Positions 1 to 10,434 of a stretch of DNA of 64,000 nucleotides are shown here, in pieces. Where the stretch lies: positions 186,001 through 250,000 of the forward strand of contig AP026126.1 of the NCBI GenBank assembly GCA_030295235.1, read 5' to 3'. This DNA comes from Fistulifera solaris. Taxonomy: Eukaryota; Bacillariophyta; Bacillariophyceae; Naviculales; Stauroneidaceae. The notes beneath the pieces are model-generated. The model saw nothing but the letters and a program-made list of their open reading frames with translations. It made no database searches and was not told the origin of the DNA. Within the stretch, counting starts at the first letter, position 1, and each line of letters begins with the position of its first letter. The position numbers were made by a program, and so were the translations under genes.

Positions 1-1
1 A

Positions 2-301
2 AGCACTGCAGAATCAGTCGAACCTCGTTGTACAACGGATACTGTCATCCAGGAAGCTTGCGAAGCGAGATGGATAGAGGATGGTGGAGATTCAGGAGAA
101 TCTAGTGGTTCGGAACCGCCATCGGCACCCACTCCATCATCTTCAAAAGAACCTAAGCCCTCTCCAGCAAAAGAGCCTACCGAAGAGATCCCCCCAAAGA
201 CAAACTCTACCGCTGCTCCGACGGCCCCTACTAGTGATGTTCAGTACATTACTGCGATGTTCTCTTGCTTCGTGGGCTTATTGATAATTGTGCTCCTGTA
301 A
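2..301 (+). CDS. C-terminal part of a secreted, probably GPI-anchored surface protein (5' end outside window)
   Basis: An open frame enters from the left edge and ends at TAA 299-301, giving about 99 residues. It starts with a short cysteine-containing stretch (CTTD, ACEARW), followed by a Pro/Ser/Thr/Glu-rich linker of about 50 residues. It ends with a hydrophobic tail of about 18 residues that runs to the stop codon. A hydrophobic tail with no cytoplasmic residues after a PST-rich stalk is the usual layout of a GPI-attachment signal, so cell-surface anchoring is inferred. A cysteine-rich protein at 46954-47576 ends the same way. No catalytic domain is visible in the part present, and the family is not recognised. 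Confidence 0.6.
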   Translation, partial: STAESVEPRCTTDTVIQEACEARWIEDGGDSGESSGSEPPSAPTPSSSKEPKPSPAKEPTEEIPPKTNSTAAPTAPTSDVQYITAMFSCFVGLLIIVLL

Positions 302-634
302 AGCTACTACAATATCGCATAAAAATATGTTTATCTCGAACATTGTAGCGTCATCCATTGGCGTACGTTACCCTATATGAGACTGCTGCATAGCTCTAAT
401 GGGGGACCAGATAATGGTCTAATGTGTTCCGTTTGAGTTTTTGGCATAATGACCCATGTTCGTGTTCGCTACCGCCAGAGCTCATGACTATCCCTTTTTA
501 GTACATGCAATCGTAATTCTGTGTCTCGAAGTGTCACATCAAAATCCATTGGAATTTTTTTTGGCCCCTTGCTTCCCATTATTGTCAAAAGAATAAACAA
601 CGCGAAGACCTTTGATTGCAGCGTTCCTCTCATA
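302..634. other. Intergenic spacer / 5' leader of the LRR gene
   Basis: AT-rich spacer between the TAA at 301 and the LRR gene. It contains a pyrimidine/T-rich tract near 555-563 and no convincing gene. A four-codon upstream ORF lies at its right end. Confidence 0.5.
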
Positions 635-649
635 ATGAAACAAAGATGA
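635..649 (+). promoter_or_regulatory. Minimal upstream ORF overlapping the LRR start codon
   Basis: ATG AAA CAA AGA TGA at 635-649 is a complete four-codon ORF. Its TGA (647-649) overlaps the main ATG (646-648) as ATGA. Scanning ribosomes would meet this ATG first, so the main ORF may depend on leaky scanning or on termination-reinitiation. The arrangement is seen directly; the regulatory effect is inference. Confidence 0.4.
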
Positions 650-2994
650 GTTCAATCGAAGAAGCCCGTAAGGCCTTGAAGAAGAGAGATAAGCCCAACA
701 AGAAAGAGGAAAAATGCACTCCTTTGATCAGTCCTCGAACGAAACGTCCTTCGTTCCTTCGTCGTGAAAGTAGTAAAGACCTCGACAAGCCGGTGGCGAC
801 TGCCAAGCCCCCGGGCGTGAAGAAAATGATTCAGTCGAAAATTACCAGTTTTTCCGAAAAACCGAAGCAAGTGACGCCATCTCCAAAGAAGCGAAAGAGT
901 TTGCTAAAGGCAGGTGTCAAATTGGCACCAGCTCCCGCTCTTGACAAGGAAAAGAACAAGAAGGAGACACAAAAGACAACGGGAAAGTCTGTTTGTAAAA
1001 TCAAAGCTTCGAAAATTACCATTAACGGCGAGATCAAAAAGTACATTGATACGTTGAAGCAATATCATGTGCTGGCGGATATCACGACGACACCTCGTGA
1101 CAACGATCTCGTCACAGCGATCATCCAAGCGACCTGTTGCGATCCTGCTGCGGGGTCGATTGTCTGTGATGCCGATCCTCGTCACATCAGTCCTTCTGTG
1201 CTGCTTGATTTCGGAGACGCGTTGCGCTACAATGTATACTTGACGAAGCTACAGCTTTCGCACATGGAGTTGGGCAATGCTTTTTTGAGTGCTGTAGCCG
1301 ATTCTTTGCCCAAAAATTATACCCTACAAAAATTGAACTTGAGTCACAATCAATTCACAAGCGACGCATTGGTAGAGTTCTGCTTGGGTATGAAGAAGAA
1401 CAAAGCATTGACGAGTGTCGATTTGCGGTATCAAAATTCGAAAATCTTTACGCATCACGAAAAGGACGTTTTAGAGGCGTTGTCGGAAAACAATTACATA
1501 CAGGAATTTCACGTCGAATTCTTAACTCCCAAGTGTGAAAAGGTTATCGAATACGTTTTAGATCGAAACCAGAAGAAAGAGAAGAAGTTTCTGTCGCGTG
1601 AGAAGAAGGTGCTCGAATTTTTGAAGAAAGAGAGTTCGGACGCACAAGCTGACGCGAAAGGATCAGAAGAAGAGCAGGAGATTTCTCGTGAGCTACGCGA
1701 ACACGAAACTGAGTACTTCTACGAACTCGAACAAATCGCAAAGAAGCATAAGGTTGATTTGACAACTGACAAGGAGAGTGTTTTTTCGAAACCAGGAAAC
1801 AGTACTTTTGCGTTTGTTGGTTCCCCCGCCGCAGAGGTTTTAAAATTTCCAGCAACGCCCATGACCGCCGACGGTGCTTTTCTAACCGCCGGCTTCATTG
1901 ACAACTTTCTCAAAACGGGAGACGATGGCGTGTTGATATTTGAGTTCACCAATCAGTTCAAGCTCTTTAAACGCTTTGGGACCGACGATCCTGCTCGATC
2001 TGTTATTGTCAAGAAGTTTGTGAAAGTTTTGCTCAAACATCCAAAACAGGATAGTATCAATATCCTTAATATGGCCAATACATGTATAGGAGATGATTTT
2101 GTGGAAATGTTTTGTCGGTCATGCGCAACCAAGAAGAAGTTCGCACATTTGCATCAACTGAACTTCGAAACCAACTTTTTAAGCAACGGTGGTTTGCTGG
2201 CACTTGCCGACAATATCTTGAACCCTGATATTTGGAAGTATCTGCAGTGCGTGAAACTTGACAATCAGAAATCTCCTATCAAAACGGCTGCAGAGATTGC
2301 CTTGGCCAAAGCGTTGTGGACCAACCGAAGTGTCATTCGTTTTTCTTTGAGGATACGGAATCTGCGAGAGCGACAACGCATTCAGCAGTCGATCCAGCGG
2401 AACATTGACTATTTACGACAAGCTCGCCAGCTTCATCGCAAGCAGACTGGTACCCTCGTTCAAAGGAAAAGGAACAAAATGGAACAGCTATTCGACAAAA
2501 TTGCAGGAAATGATGCATGTTGTACTTCGGTGGAACTTGTTGGCGATCCACTTTTCCTTGCTTTGCATCAAAGGGAAGTTGTCAAGTCGGCATTGGCGTT
2601 TGCAACCAATACGCATGTCACCAAACTAAAAATGAGTCTACTTAAACTAGATGACGAATGGGCCACTCACTTTGCGGCAAGTTTGAAACAAAATGAAACG
2701 TTGGAGATCGTCGTCCTGGACAGTAATGCAATCGGATCTGCCGGGATCACAGCTATTATTGAAGCTTTGTCGGTGAACAAAAGTGTTACGGAGTTACAGC
2801 TCCGCCATCAGAGCAAGCCCGTAAGCAGCAAGGACGAAGAGACATTGCCTGGACTTCTGGGGAACAATACACACTTGGTCAAATTGGGAATGGACTTCCG
2901 CAGCACTCAAGCGCGTAATCTGATGGACAACAAGATTAGAAGTAATCAAGAGCTAAAGCGGAAGAGTAGAAGTTCCCCAAGCAAGGGTATATGA
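646..2994 (+). CDS. Leucine-rich repeat (tropomodulin/RNase-inhibitor-like) protein
   Basis: The frame from ATG 646 encodes about 782 residues. The first 130 residues are very rich in Lys/Arg/Ser/Pro and look disordered, possibly nuclear. The rest carries two blocks of LRRs of the tropomodulin/ribonuclease-inhibitor kind, with repeats such as LQKLNLSHNQ, LTSVDLRYQN and LEIVVLDSNAIGS. The blocks lie at roughly residues 180-300 and 480-760, separated by a Lys/Glu-rich, probably coiled-coil segment. The frame stays open 30 bases upstream but has no ATG there, so 646 is preferred. LRR arrays of this type bind proteins; actin-related function is possible but not shown. No partner is implied by the neighbours. 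Confidence 0.8.
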   Translation: MSSIEEARKALKKRDKPNKKEEKCTPLISPRTKRPSFLRRESSKDLDKPVATAKPPGVKKMIQSKITSFSEKPKQVTPSPKKRKSLLKAGVKLAPAPALDKEKNKKETQKTTGKSVCKIKASKITINGEIKKYIDTLKQYHVLADITTTPRDNDLVTAIIQATCCDPAAGSIVCDADPRHISPSVLLDFGDALRYNVYLTKLQLSHMELGNAFLSAVADSLPKNYTLQKLNLSHNQFTSDALVEFCLGMKKNKALTSVDLRYQNSKIFTHHEKDVLEALSENNYIQEFHVEFLTPKCEKVIEYVLDRNQKKEKKFLSREKKVLEFLKKESSDAQADAKGSEEEQEISRELREHETEYFYELEQIAKKHKVDLTTDKESVFSKPGNSTFAFVGSPAAEVLKFPATPMTADGAFLTAGFIDNFLKTGDDGVLIFEFTNQFKLFKRFGTDDPARSVIVKKFVKVLLKHPKQDSINILNMANTCIGDDFVEMFCRSCATKKKFAHLHQLNFETNFLSNGGLLALADNILNPDIWKYLQCVKLDNQKSPIKTAAEIALAKALWTNRSVIRFSLRIRNLRERQRIQQSIQRNIDYLRQARQLHRKQTGTLVQRKRNKMEQLFDKIAGNDACCTSVELVGDPLFLALHQREVVKSALAFATNTHVTKLKMSLLKLDDEWATHFAASLKQNETLEIVVLDSNAIGSAGITAIIEALSVNKSVTELQLRHQSKPVSSKDEETLPGLLGNNTHLVKLGMDFRSTQARNLMDNKIRSNQELKRKSRSSPSKGI

Positions 2995-3517
2995 TAACTG
3001 AACGGTCAATGAAATGAAAGTCAATACTCTTTAGTTTTGACGTCCTATCTGGACACCTAGGTTTTTATGATTCGGACTCCTGAGTACCGGGTAGTTAGCT
3101 TAGCAAGAGGCGAGCAAAGTCTACTGTGTGTGTCGACAGTTGATACGAACTGAAACGTAGCGGTCCTGCATTAACCTTAGCTGTTGGTAAACTTGGACGC
3201 GAATTTAATTGGGTCTGGAGCCCGTTGTCCACGACGGGATATTAAACTGCTAAAGACACGATTTGCACATGAATGAATAGCAGAGTAACCGGTTGTTCGC
3301 TGCGAAGAAAACCATTTCGTGCAGATTCCCCGACTCCCCGACTAACCGAGTTGTACGAGAGTCGAAAATACTGGGACCATCACAAAGGACAAAGCGCAAA
3401 GCACAGGAACAAATCTTTCGATTTGCCCTGCCAAGAAAATCTTGGAGAATTCATAAAAGTGCCAAGCGGTCCATCCACCTGCAAAAAGTAACTCAACATA
3501 AAGAAGCAAAGAGTATC
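2995..3517. other. Intergenic region
   Basis: About 520 bases holding the 3' region of the LRR gene and the upstream region of the TPR-like gene. Short open frames at 3273-3517 have no ATG-started, family-like sequence. No RNA gene or repeat is evident. Confidence 0.4.
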
Positions 3518-4162
3518 ATGTACCAGCTTGAAAAGGACAAAATGCCAACTGGGTAACACCAAGATTGTTTCCAAAATCAGACTTGGCATCTCCGCACGCC
3601 GCCCACGTCAACCAGCTTGCTGTATCCTTGATACCGGCGAATCGACCAGATGAAGCCATTCGTTTGATCAAGAGAGGTTTTCGTCAAATTCTTCACTTGC
3701 TCCAACAATCGACTGTGACCAAGCAACAGCCAAAACTGAGTTTTTTCTCACAAGTTGCACCTCCAATCCAACTGAACAAAGAGCAACTTGTTTCTCCTGA
3801 TGGTATCTTTGCCTTTTATAATAATCAGGCGCTTACAATTTGTGGACCAACATCTGACAAGTCGGCCATTCGTTTGCTCTTGTATAAACCAACGCCGTGC
3901 CATGGAGCGGGGATCGTCACCCAGATTGTTGAGAGCCGCTCTCCGGATGTACCACCAAGCGCAGAAACTTGATGGTCCTTACATTCTGGCGTTCGCATTG
4001 ATGAACAACATGGGTCAGGCATTGTCCTCTTGGTTCGAACATGAGGCTGTCAAAATATGCCAACTCCACTTTGCTACGAATCGCTACCGTTATCGAAAGC
4101 TGCTCTTGCCAGAAAACTATTACATTCTTCAACCTAACACTGCTTGCGCTCCTAGGGTGTAA
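3518..4162 (+). CDS. TPR-like protein of a diatom-type family, frame interrupted
   Basis: The recognisable part begins with NQLAVSLI followed by DEAIRLIKRGF and continues through YNNQALTI. It ends with RLLRAALRMYHQAQKL and LAFALMNNMGQAL, the helix-pair pattern of tetratricopeptide-like repeats. The central frame (3554-3972) has no Met, and the C-terminal half lies in another frame. Reading one G fewer in the G4 run at 3909-3912 joins the halves smoothly. One more G at 3551-3553 would connect to an ATG at 3518. These may be sequence errors or real decay, and this gene is the less certain case because it has two sites. Function unknown; such repeats normally mediate protein binding. Confidence 0.5.
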
Positions 4163-4592
4163 TCATTCATAACGTGTAAAACAGCATTCTGCAACGGAAA
4201 TCTATCTATCAAGAAGTAAGGTCTCTCTAGTAAACGATCCGATAAGATGCAATCCTGGTAAGGTCTGCGTACTTGTAATAATAAAGGTTTGTTTCACTTG
4301 CATTTCGAAAAAAGCGTTTTATGATGGTAGTACCGATCCGATACAATGTCGGACTTGAAATAACTGATGAGTCAGTCTCCGCATTTATTCTCATCCATCG
4401 CATATCGCATGCCTTTTCTTGCTGGACAACACTGCAAAAGATGAAGCAAGTGTTGCGGGTTGAGCCTACATCGTTCTTTCCCACACATCTGTCGTATAAA
4501 CCATGATATGAACTCACAAACCACTCTCCGGTTTATGTTGCATCAGACGAAGACTTAATCGAAAAGCCTGTGTTAGTACTTTGTATACTGAG
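4163..4592. other. Intergenic region
   Basis: 430 bases between the TPR-like gene and the AIF-like gene. No supported gene, repeat or RNA was seen. Confidence 0.4.
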
Positions 4593-6918
4593 ATGAGCCG
4601 TCGCGTGGTGAAACAGTCTTTGCGAACGCTATCGATAGGAAGTTTATTTCTTTGGACATCAAAACAAACACCCGACAATCAATTATCTTTTCATAGCACG
4701 TCCGACAACTGCCATTTGGCATCCGTCTCAAAGCCTTTTATCAAAGCCCTGCTTAACGACTTTCGTAATGTGCTGAATCATTCTTCTTCCAAAACCCTTT
4801 TGGATGCAGCCCGTTTGCCCAATATACAATATTCACACTTTGCGAATGGAAAAACGGCCTTTGAATACGATTTTGTAATTGTCGGTGTAGGTAACGCAGG
4901 CATGAGTGCCCTTTGCATTTGCAAAAGAATGCCCGTCTGCCAAAATCGCCGTTGTGGATCCTATTCAAAAACCGACGAAACGTCAAAATGTTGATATCTT
5001 CTCCGATAAAGCAGCACGTCTCGATCCAGCGAAGCATTTAGTTTATTTAGATGCCAACACGGCGCTGTTTTATAAGCACGCAGTATTACTGGCGACAGGG
5101 GTGCGTGGCGCTCCTCCTCCGACCTATCTCGTGGACGAGCGTGCCAAAGAACGTTTGCTCGAAGTCCGACCGACGTCGTGGACGACAGGTACATCATCGC
5201 ACTCTGTCAATGACATTCGAATTACAATCATGGAGCGGGCGAGACAAGGGGAATCTATAGGAATTTTGGGATCTGGTTGGGAGGCGCTGGATATGGCAGT
5301 GCTGGCGAGCCTATCGTCCCGCAAACCATCCCAAACGCACATTTTCTACGGAAGTTCGATACCGCTAGGGAGGGCTGCCCCATCGTATTTAGGCAGCTTA
5401 ATCACCAAGCGTCTGAAGAGCAAAGGTATCCATATTCACGATCAAACAATGGTTCGATATTTGTCATGCCCCCACCATGCGGACGATAGCCAAAACGATG
5501 GAGTACCCTTTGACATTTATACTGCGAATTCCAACGACTTTATGGATACAAAGAAGACTACCTTACACTGGTTGGTTGTTGCTCCTGAAGTATCAGGGCC
5601 ATCGGGTTGTGCTTCACTAGCAACTAATGAAGTACCACCGCACCTTGTAGACTCGTCGGAAGGAAGACCATGGTACCAAACCTGGGCCAATCTTAGCAGA
5701 ATGACGTCGTCTGATCCCTCTTGGATAGTTTGTTTTAAGGATGATGGACGAATACTCGTAAATTCAGAGCTCAGTGCGTGTACAGGAGTATTTGCAGCTG
5801 GTTCTGTAGCTAAGTGTGCCAACTCCTTGAGCGGAAACGCGGATGTTGCTGGCAGGGGGGTCGTCGACGCCATCGATGCCGGTCGTATTGCTGCTTGGAA
5901 TATGGCAAGAACGATGGACGGAGCTGGTCTTTTTAAATCGGAGCGTCGAGCAACTCTAACTCGAGAGTCAATCGGAGTATGGAGGTCCGACGTGCGAGCT
6001 CTACAATACAACCTTGGCAGCACGACCTTAGAGACAACATCTTTATCTAAGATTGGCATTTCTGCGCTTTGTGTTGGAGACTGTGATGCCGAGCGCTACG
6101 GGACGCATGCGATTTGGTGGACGAATCGCGCAGCGCAGAAACGATTGCTCAGATTAGTAGAGCACGAAGACACTACCGGAAGTGAAGATCAAAGCCTCAA
6201 GCGCAAGCGAACACAAAAGGTCGCAACTAGTCAAACACTGCCCATTTATGGATTTGGGGTTGTCTATTATCTGGATCGCGTTGGAAAAATTCAGGGCATC
6301 ATGACCTGGGGGTTGCCATTCAGTAATAAGGAAGACGGCTCTCTGAATCAAAGCCTCGTTTATTTCTTGAAGTCAATAATCCTGACAAATGGAGGGATCA
6401 CCTCGTTAGATACGGAAAGGGATCATATACGCATGTCCGAGTACTTATCGACTGCAAGTAAGCGCGTCGTCGCAACTGCGTTCAAAGAGAGCCAGGAGTC
6501 CCTTAACGATCACTACCAGCTGGTGGGATCACAGGTGGAACTATTTCCACGACCGCTGCATCGGTTCACGGAAGCCCGTCCCCCAAGTGCGCGGAGTTTC
6601 AGTGTACTGAAGAGGCGCGATGGTCTCAGCCACGGGATTCTTGGTCAAGATCTCTTTGATGCTTTCGCGGAGCCCTTGGTAGACGACCCTATACCTATTC
6701 CTGATCCGTCGCAGAACGTCGGATTTGCCGCACGAGAAGCACAAAGTATGTACGAATGGGATGTTTATCAGCAGAAAGAACGCCGTTGGGATGAAAATGA
6801 GAGTCGTGCCCGGCCTCCCAAAGAAGAACAGCTATGGATTCGCAAAGGAGACGAGTTGCGCAACATGACTGCCCGCGATTCACTATATTCGGCTTACGGT
6901 AGCGCAATGGGAAGATAA
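4593..6918 (+). CDS. Apoptosis-inducing-factor-like FAD/NAD-dependent oxidoreductase
   Basis: The start at ATG 4593 gives a basic N-terminus (MSRRVVKQSLRTLS) like a mitochondrial presequence. A Rossmann motif follows (DFVIVGVGNAGMSA, GxGxxG), then the second nucleotide-binding motif GILGSGWEALDMAVLAS near residue 220. An FAD-binding segment GVFAAGSVAKC leads into an AIF C-terminal domain. AIF proteins are mitochondrial NADH oxidoreductases needed for respiratory-chain assembly, and some are cell-death effectors. The total is about 775 residues, longer than animal AIF (about 610) through an acidic C-terminal extension. The two halves are in different frames: CTTTGC at 4911-4916 has one T more than ALAFAKE requires. 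A sequence indel is likeliest because both halves are well conserved. Confidence 0.75.
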
Positions 6919-6979
6919 CATAGTCTATAAAAATTGATTAATGAACAACTCACATAGTTGTGCGGATGGTCTCGTTGGC

Positions 6980-7570
6980 TTAGATGCGTCGTCTCTTTGT
7001 TTTGTTAGCTTCAAAATGAGCGGGATGCTTCAGGCATCCTTGAGAATCGTAGGAGAATGCATCTTCTTCGACCACGCCCTCCACGTCGCATCCTTCCCAA
7101 AACCATTCAATGCGGTTCCTCTTGGCTTGATTACGGAGAACTTGCAAGCTCGTCCAGATACTTCGTTTCTCTGTAGGCGTGTAGTCTCGGTGGCTTGGTA
7201 TTTCCACCACCGAGTCGACTGGCGTGAAGCGAACATGCGGTTGCGGGCTAATACGGGCCGGTGATGATTGTGCGGAATGCACCCGCTCGCTCCAATCCAT
7301 CTCTTCTTCCGTTGATTCCGGAAGAGGAGGAGGAAATGATAGCACCGACGTAGTATCGCAAGTGTCTTCGACCTTGCTGTGTTTCACGTTGTGAATGGCT
7401 TTCGTGGGAAGACCACGCTTTTGACCGCGGTTCGCGTAGGAGAGCTTCAGTGATTGCAAAACAGGCAAAACCGGAGGACTATCTTGAATAACAACATGAT
7501 CGGATCGTTGTTGTCGACTAAAGGAACAAGGCAAACGCCGGAAAGCAAGAGGGTTACGAGCTGCTTTCAT
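6980..7570 (-). CDS. Conserved diatom-type hypothetical protein (short, charged)
   Basis: A 196-residue intact frame with an ATG start at 7570. The N-terminal 100 residues are low complexity and basic. The C-terminal part begins VRFTPVDSVVEIPSHRDY, continues with a Trp and a basic helix (VLRNQAKRNR), and ends with an acidic segment and a basic tail KTKRRRI that could be a nuclear signal. The motif order (V-x-F, short spacer, Y, W, then a basic helix and an acidic glycine-containing stretch) is also visible in the protein at 18545-18892. The two may belong to one loose diatom family. No function can be assigned. It converges with the AIF-like gene, with 61 bases between stops. Confidence 0.6.
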   Translation of the reverse strand: MKAARNPLAFRRLPCSFSRQQRSDHVVIQDSPPVLPVLQSLKLSYANRGQKRGLPTKAIHNVKHSKVEDTCDTTSVLSFPPPLPESTEEEMDWSERVHSAQSSPARISPQPHVRFTPVDSVVEIPSHRDYTPTEKRSIWTSLQVLRNQAKRNRIEWFWEGCDVEGVVEEDAFSYDSQGCLKHPAHFEANKTKRRRI

Positions 7571-8721
7571 CTTATACGATTGATTTTATGGGGGTTGGCG
7601 AGATTATGACCGGCACTCATACTGCTGTATTTTTTGGAAGCGCCAAATAATTCGATCGCTGGCGTTGTTTCGCAGTGCCGGTCCATGCAGGAGTTGTGTG
7701 TGAAGATGTGACGAAGCGCGCGTTTGACGGAAACCGATTGTTGCTGGTTTTGGATTGCGTGGGGCTTTTTGTTATTTTACACGATAGATTTCTGTAGGAA
7801 TCTCCCACCGAAAAGCTTGTGTTTTTCGAGGTGAGACAGGCGTTACTTGATGAAGTTATAGTATTTAAAGTATTATGAGGATGCTTTGACTTAATCCTGT
7901 TCCGTGTTCCTTTCGTATTAAATGTCACGGAGAAAATCGTAGGAATGACGATGCAGAACACAAAACTTCTAAATCGAAGACGGCACGCTCGCTTTTCACG
8001 CCGGCATGGCCAATGCGTTTTTCTCCTCCTCGAAAGATATAGACGGCAAAGTACCTGGTACCAGGTAGGCAGTTCAACGTTACAACGTAAAAAGGCGCTG
8101 TTCAACACCCCGTTTGGAGATAGTAATCGTCCACCACCACCACAGATCGAGCGATGACGAGACACGAAAACAGAAGGACCCCATCACGATTCATTCGTAC
8201 GTACTGTTCTTTCTCACAAGTTTGTACTTTTGGGCGACGCGAATTCGTTGTAATTTTTTCTTCTGCTTCCGTTACTCGTGCTTCATTCCATGAATTGACG
8301 GCGAAGAAGAAGGACGGAGTATCTTCTGAATGCAATCACGTTTTAATTCCATTGCGGAATTCTAAACAACTATTTAAGGGACTGTTTTCCCTAGACTAGC
8401 AAGTGAATAGATGTCACTGGAATGTATCACGTGCTTCACGGATATCATATCTTTCCGTTAACAACGTTTCAACTGAAACTCTTCCGCTCTTTTTCTAGAG
8501 CACGAGCGTGAGGCGCTACTACAATTTTGCCAGCAACGATGACAAGACCGACGTCCTAGCGGAAGGCTGTATTTCGTTTGCGTTTTGATCGCGGCTTGAT
8601 TTAAAAAAGAGTCTTGTTTTTGTCTACGTGGTGTTGTAACGAAGCTTTGCGATATCTATCGATCGAACAACAATCAACCACTCACGGGATATATAAATTT
8701 TTTAGTATGTGCATGCAATAA
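7571..8721. other. Long intergenic region (about 1.15 kb)
   Basis: Lies between the start of the minus-strand hypothetical gene and the 3' end of dihydroorotase. Open frames on both strands around 7617-8165 have no recognisable motif and look like chance. The only notable structure is a 16-base perfect palindrome at 8052-8067. Confidence 0.5.
8052..8067. repeat. Perfect palindrome TACCTGGTACCAGGTA
   Basis: A 16-base perfect dyad centred on a KpnI-type GGTACC. Related CAGGTACCTG and CCTGGTA words recur in intergenic DNA (for example 46070-46087). Meaning unknown. Confidence 0.5.
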
Positions 8722-9872
8722 TTATTCAGACGCAATGGACCACTGTACTTGCTCTCCCGATCGCAAGGGCACGACTTGGCTCCCTGGCCCGAAATCGAAC
8801 GTTTTGGGCACATCCTGCGGTAGTTTGACCAAGGTCAGTGTTGCGGTCGAACGCGGAAGTCCGTAATGATCGGCTCCAAACGAACTGCAGAAGTCTTCCA
8901 ACTTATCCAGGGCATCCACCGAATCGAAAACTTCGGCGTAGAATTCGACAGCCGCATGCGCCGTATACACCCCAGCGCATCCACAAGCAGTTTCTTTGTT
9001 GTCCATGGCATGTGGTGCGGAATCCGTCCCCAAGAAAAATCGCGGACTGCCCGATGTTGCTGCAACAATTAGTGCTTGACGGTGTACTTCGCCTTTGAGG
9101 ATAGGGAGACAATACAGATGAGGACGAATACCACCCACCAGTAGATCTGTCATAGAACAAGTTGAAGTAAGAGCATTTTGGTAAAACAAGTTTCTTCTTC
9201 TTTGTCCGAAAGCGAGTCGAATAACAGCAGCTAGCACTTACGGTTGCGATTGAACAAGAGATGATGACAGGTTATACTCGCTTTGACATTATCGGGTGCC
9301 GACAAAACATAGTCGACTGCTTCCTTCGTACTAATGTGTTCCATGGTGATCTTAAGTTTGGGGAAGTCTCTTACGAGCGGTTTCATAACTTCTTCAATAA
9401 AAATGGGTTCGCGTTCAAAAATATCCCCGTGAGTCACCTCTGAATGAATACATAGCATCATTCCTTGATCGGACATTTCTTGCAAGGCCGGATAACACTT
9501 TCGAATATCAGTGACTCCATGATCAGAGTTCGTTGTTGCACCCGCTGGATAGTATTTGCATCCCGCAATGCCTTGCGCGGCGGCTTTTTGAATTTCTTCC
9601 GGTGTCGTTTGGTCGGTCAAATACAACACCATGACGGGCTGAAAATGAGGAAAAGATTTATCGTCGGGCATGGACGCGTGAATATGTTGTTTGTAAGCTA
9701 GTGCCATTTCGGTCGTTGTGACAGGGGGCTTCAAGTTGGGCATCATCAAACATCGTCCGAAGCGAGGACACACGTGCTGCAAAATGGTGGCTGTTTTGGG
9801 ACCGTCGCGGGCGTGGTGATGAAAGTCATCCGGCAAGCGGATCGTGAGCTTCGTTCCGGGAGCTGCGGGCAT
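8722..9872 (-). CDS. pyrC: Dihydroorotase (pyrimidine biosynthesis), two exons
   Basis: The exons are 9872-9242 and 9146-8722; the 95-base intron has donor GTAAGT and acceptor ACAG. The joined protein of 351 residues matches the usual length of the monofunctional PyrC class (about 348). Visible motifs are FHHHARDG (metal-binding HxH), [16 protein letters not shown] (the lysine that is carboxylated), CIHSEV, TMEHIS and GTDSAPH (catalytic Asp). The splice joins RNH to [12 protein letters not shown], as in bacterial PyrC. The enzyme interconverts carbamoyl-aspartate and dihydroorotate, the third step of de novo pyrimidine synthesis. No targeting peptide is evident, so a cytosolic location is inferred. 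It is divergently placed from the DUF6824 gene across 562 bases. Confidence 0.93.
9147..9241 (-). other. Intron of the dihydroorotase gene
   Basis: 95 nt, GT-AG, phase 1. Removing it restores the conserved FNRNHLLVGG run. Confidence 0.9.
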
Positions 9873-10434
9873 GATAGTGTTTGTAAGAGAATAGAATAGT
9901 GTTGTAATGAAGGCCTGGGGCCAATATTATGGAGAGATTGCGATGCTTTTTGAATCCATCAACAAAGTGAAAATAATAATAAGCGAACGCTTGAATGTTT
10001 GTACTACGTACCTGGTAGTGATGCGATGGGTGCGTGATGTAGGATACGTGAATAAATTTCCCTAAGGGTCACGACACGAATGTTGCCTGCCGTCCGCTCG
10101 TCGATGCCGGTCATTTCATTGCGAGCGGCGGTCATGCGTGAAAAGTGAGATCAAAAGAACGAAAACTGATTGAAAATCGAAACTGAAAAACGACGATGAC
10201 AACACGAAACGAATGCAACGTGAAAAGCACCTTTCTTTCGCTGGCTTTTTACCGTTTCTGTCACCGAAAGACACTAACGAAACGACTCCGTGTCAACGTG
10301 GACTCGCTAACTTGGGACAGAACAAACTAGTAGAGAAAACAAGATGCTTATTGTTTTGAAGCGACGACACTTAGCCAGTGCTTGTTGGCGTTGTGCAGGG
10401 ATTGGGTTTTTCTCCTCGAGGGACCTCATTAACC
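9873..10434. other. Divergent intergenic region (dihydroorotase / DUF6824 gene)
   Basis: 562 bases shared as upstream DNA of two divergent genes. It presumably holds both promoters. No defined element was recognised apart from a TACCTGGTA word near 10009. Confidence 0.4.

Noticed and set aside
7617-8165. 182-codon minus-strand frame
   Set aside because: Basic, Ser/Arg/Thr-rich composition without domains or conserved pattern, and an overlapping plus frame is equally open; looks like chance.
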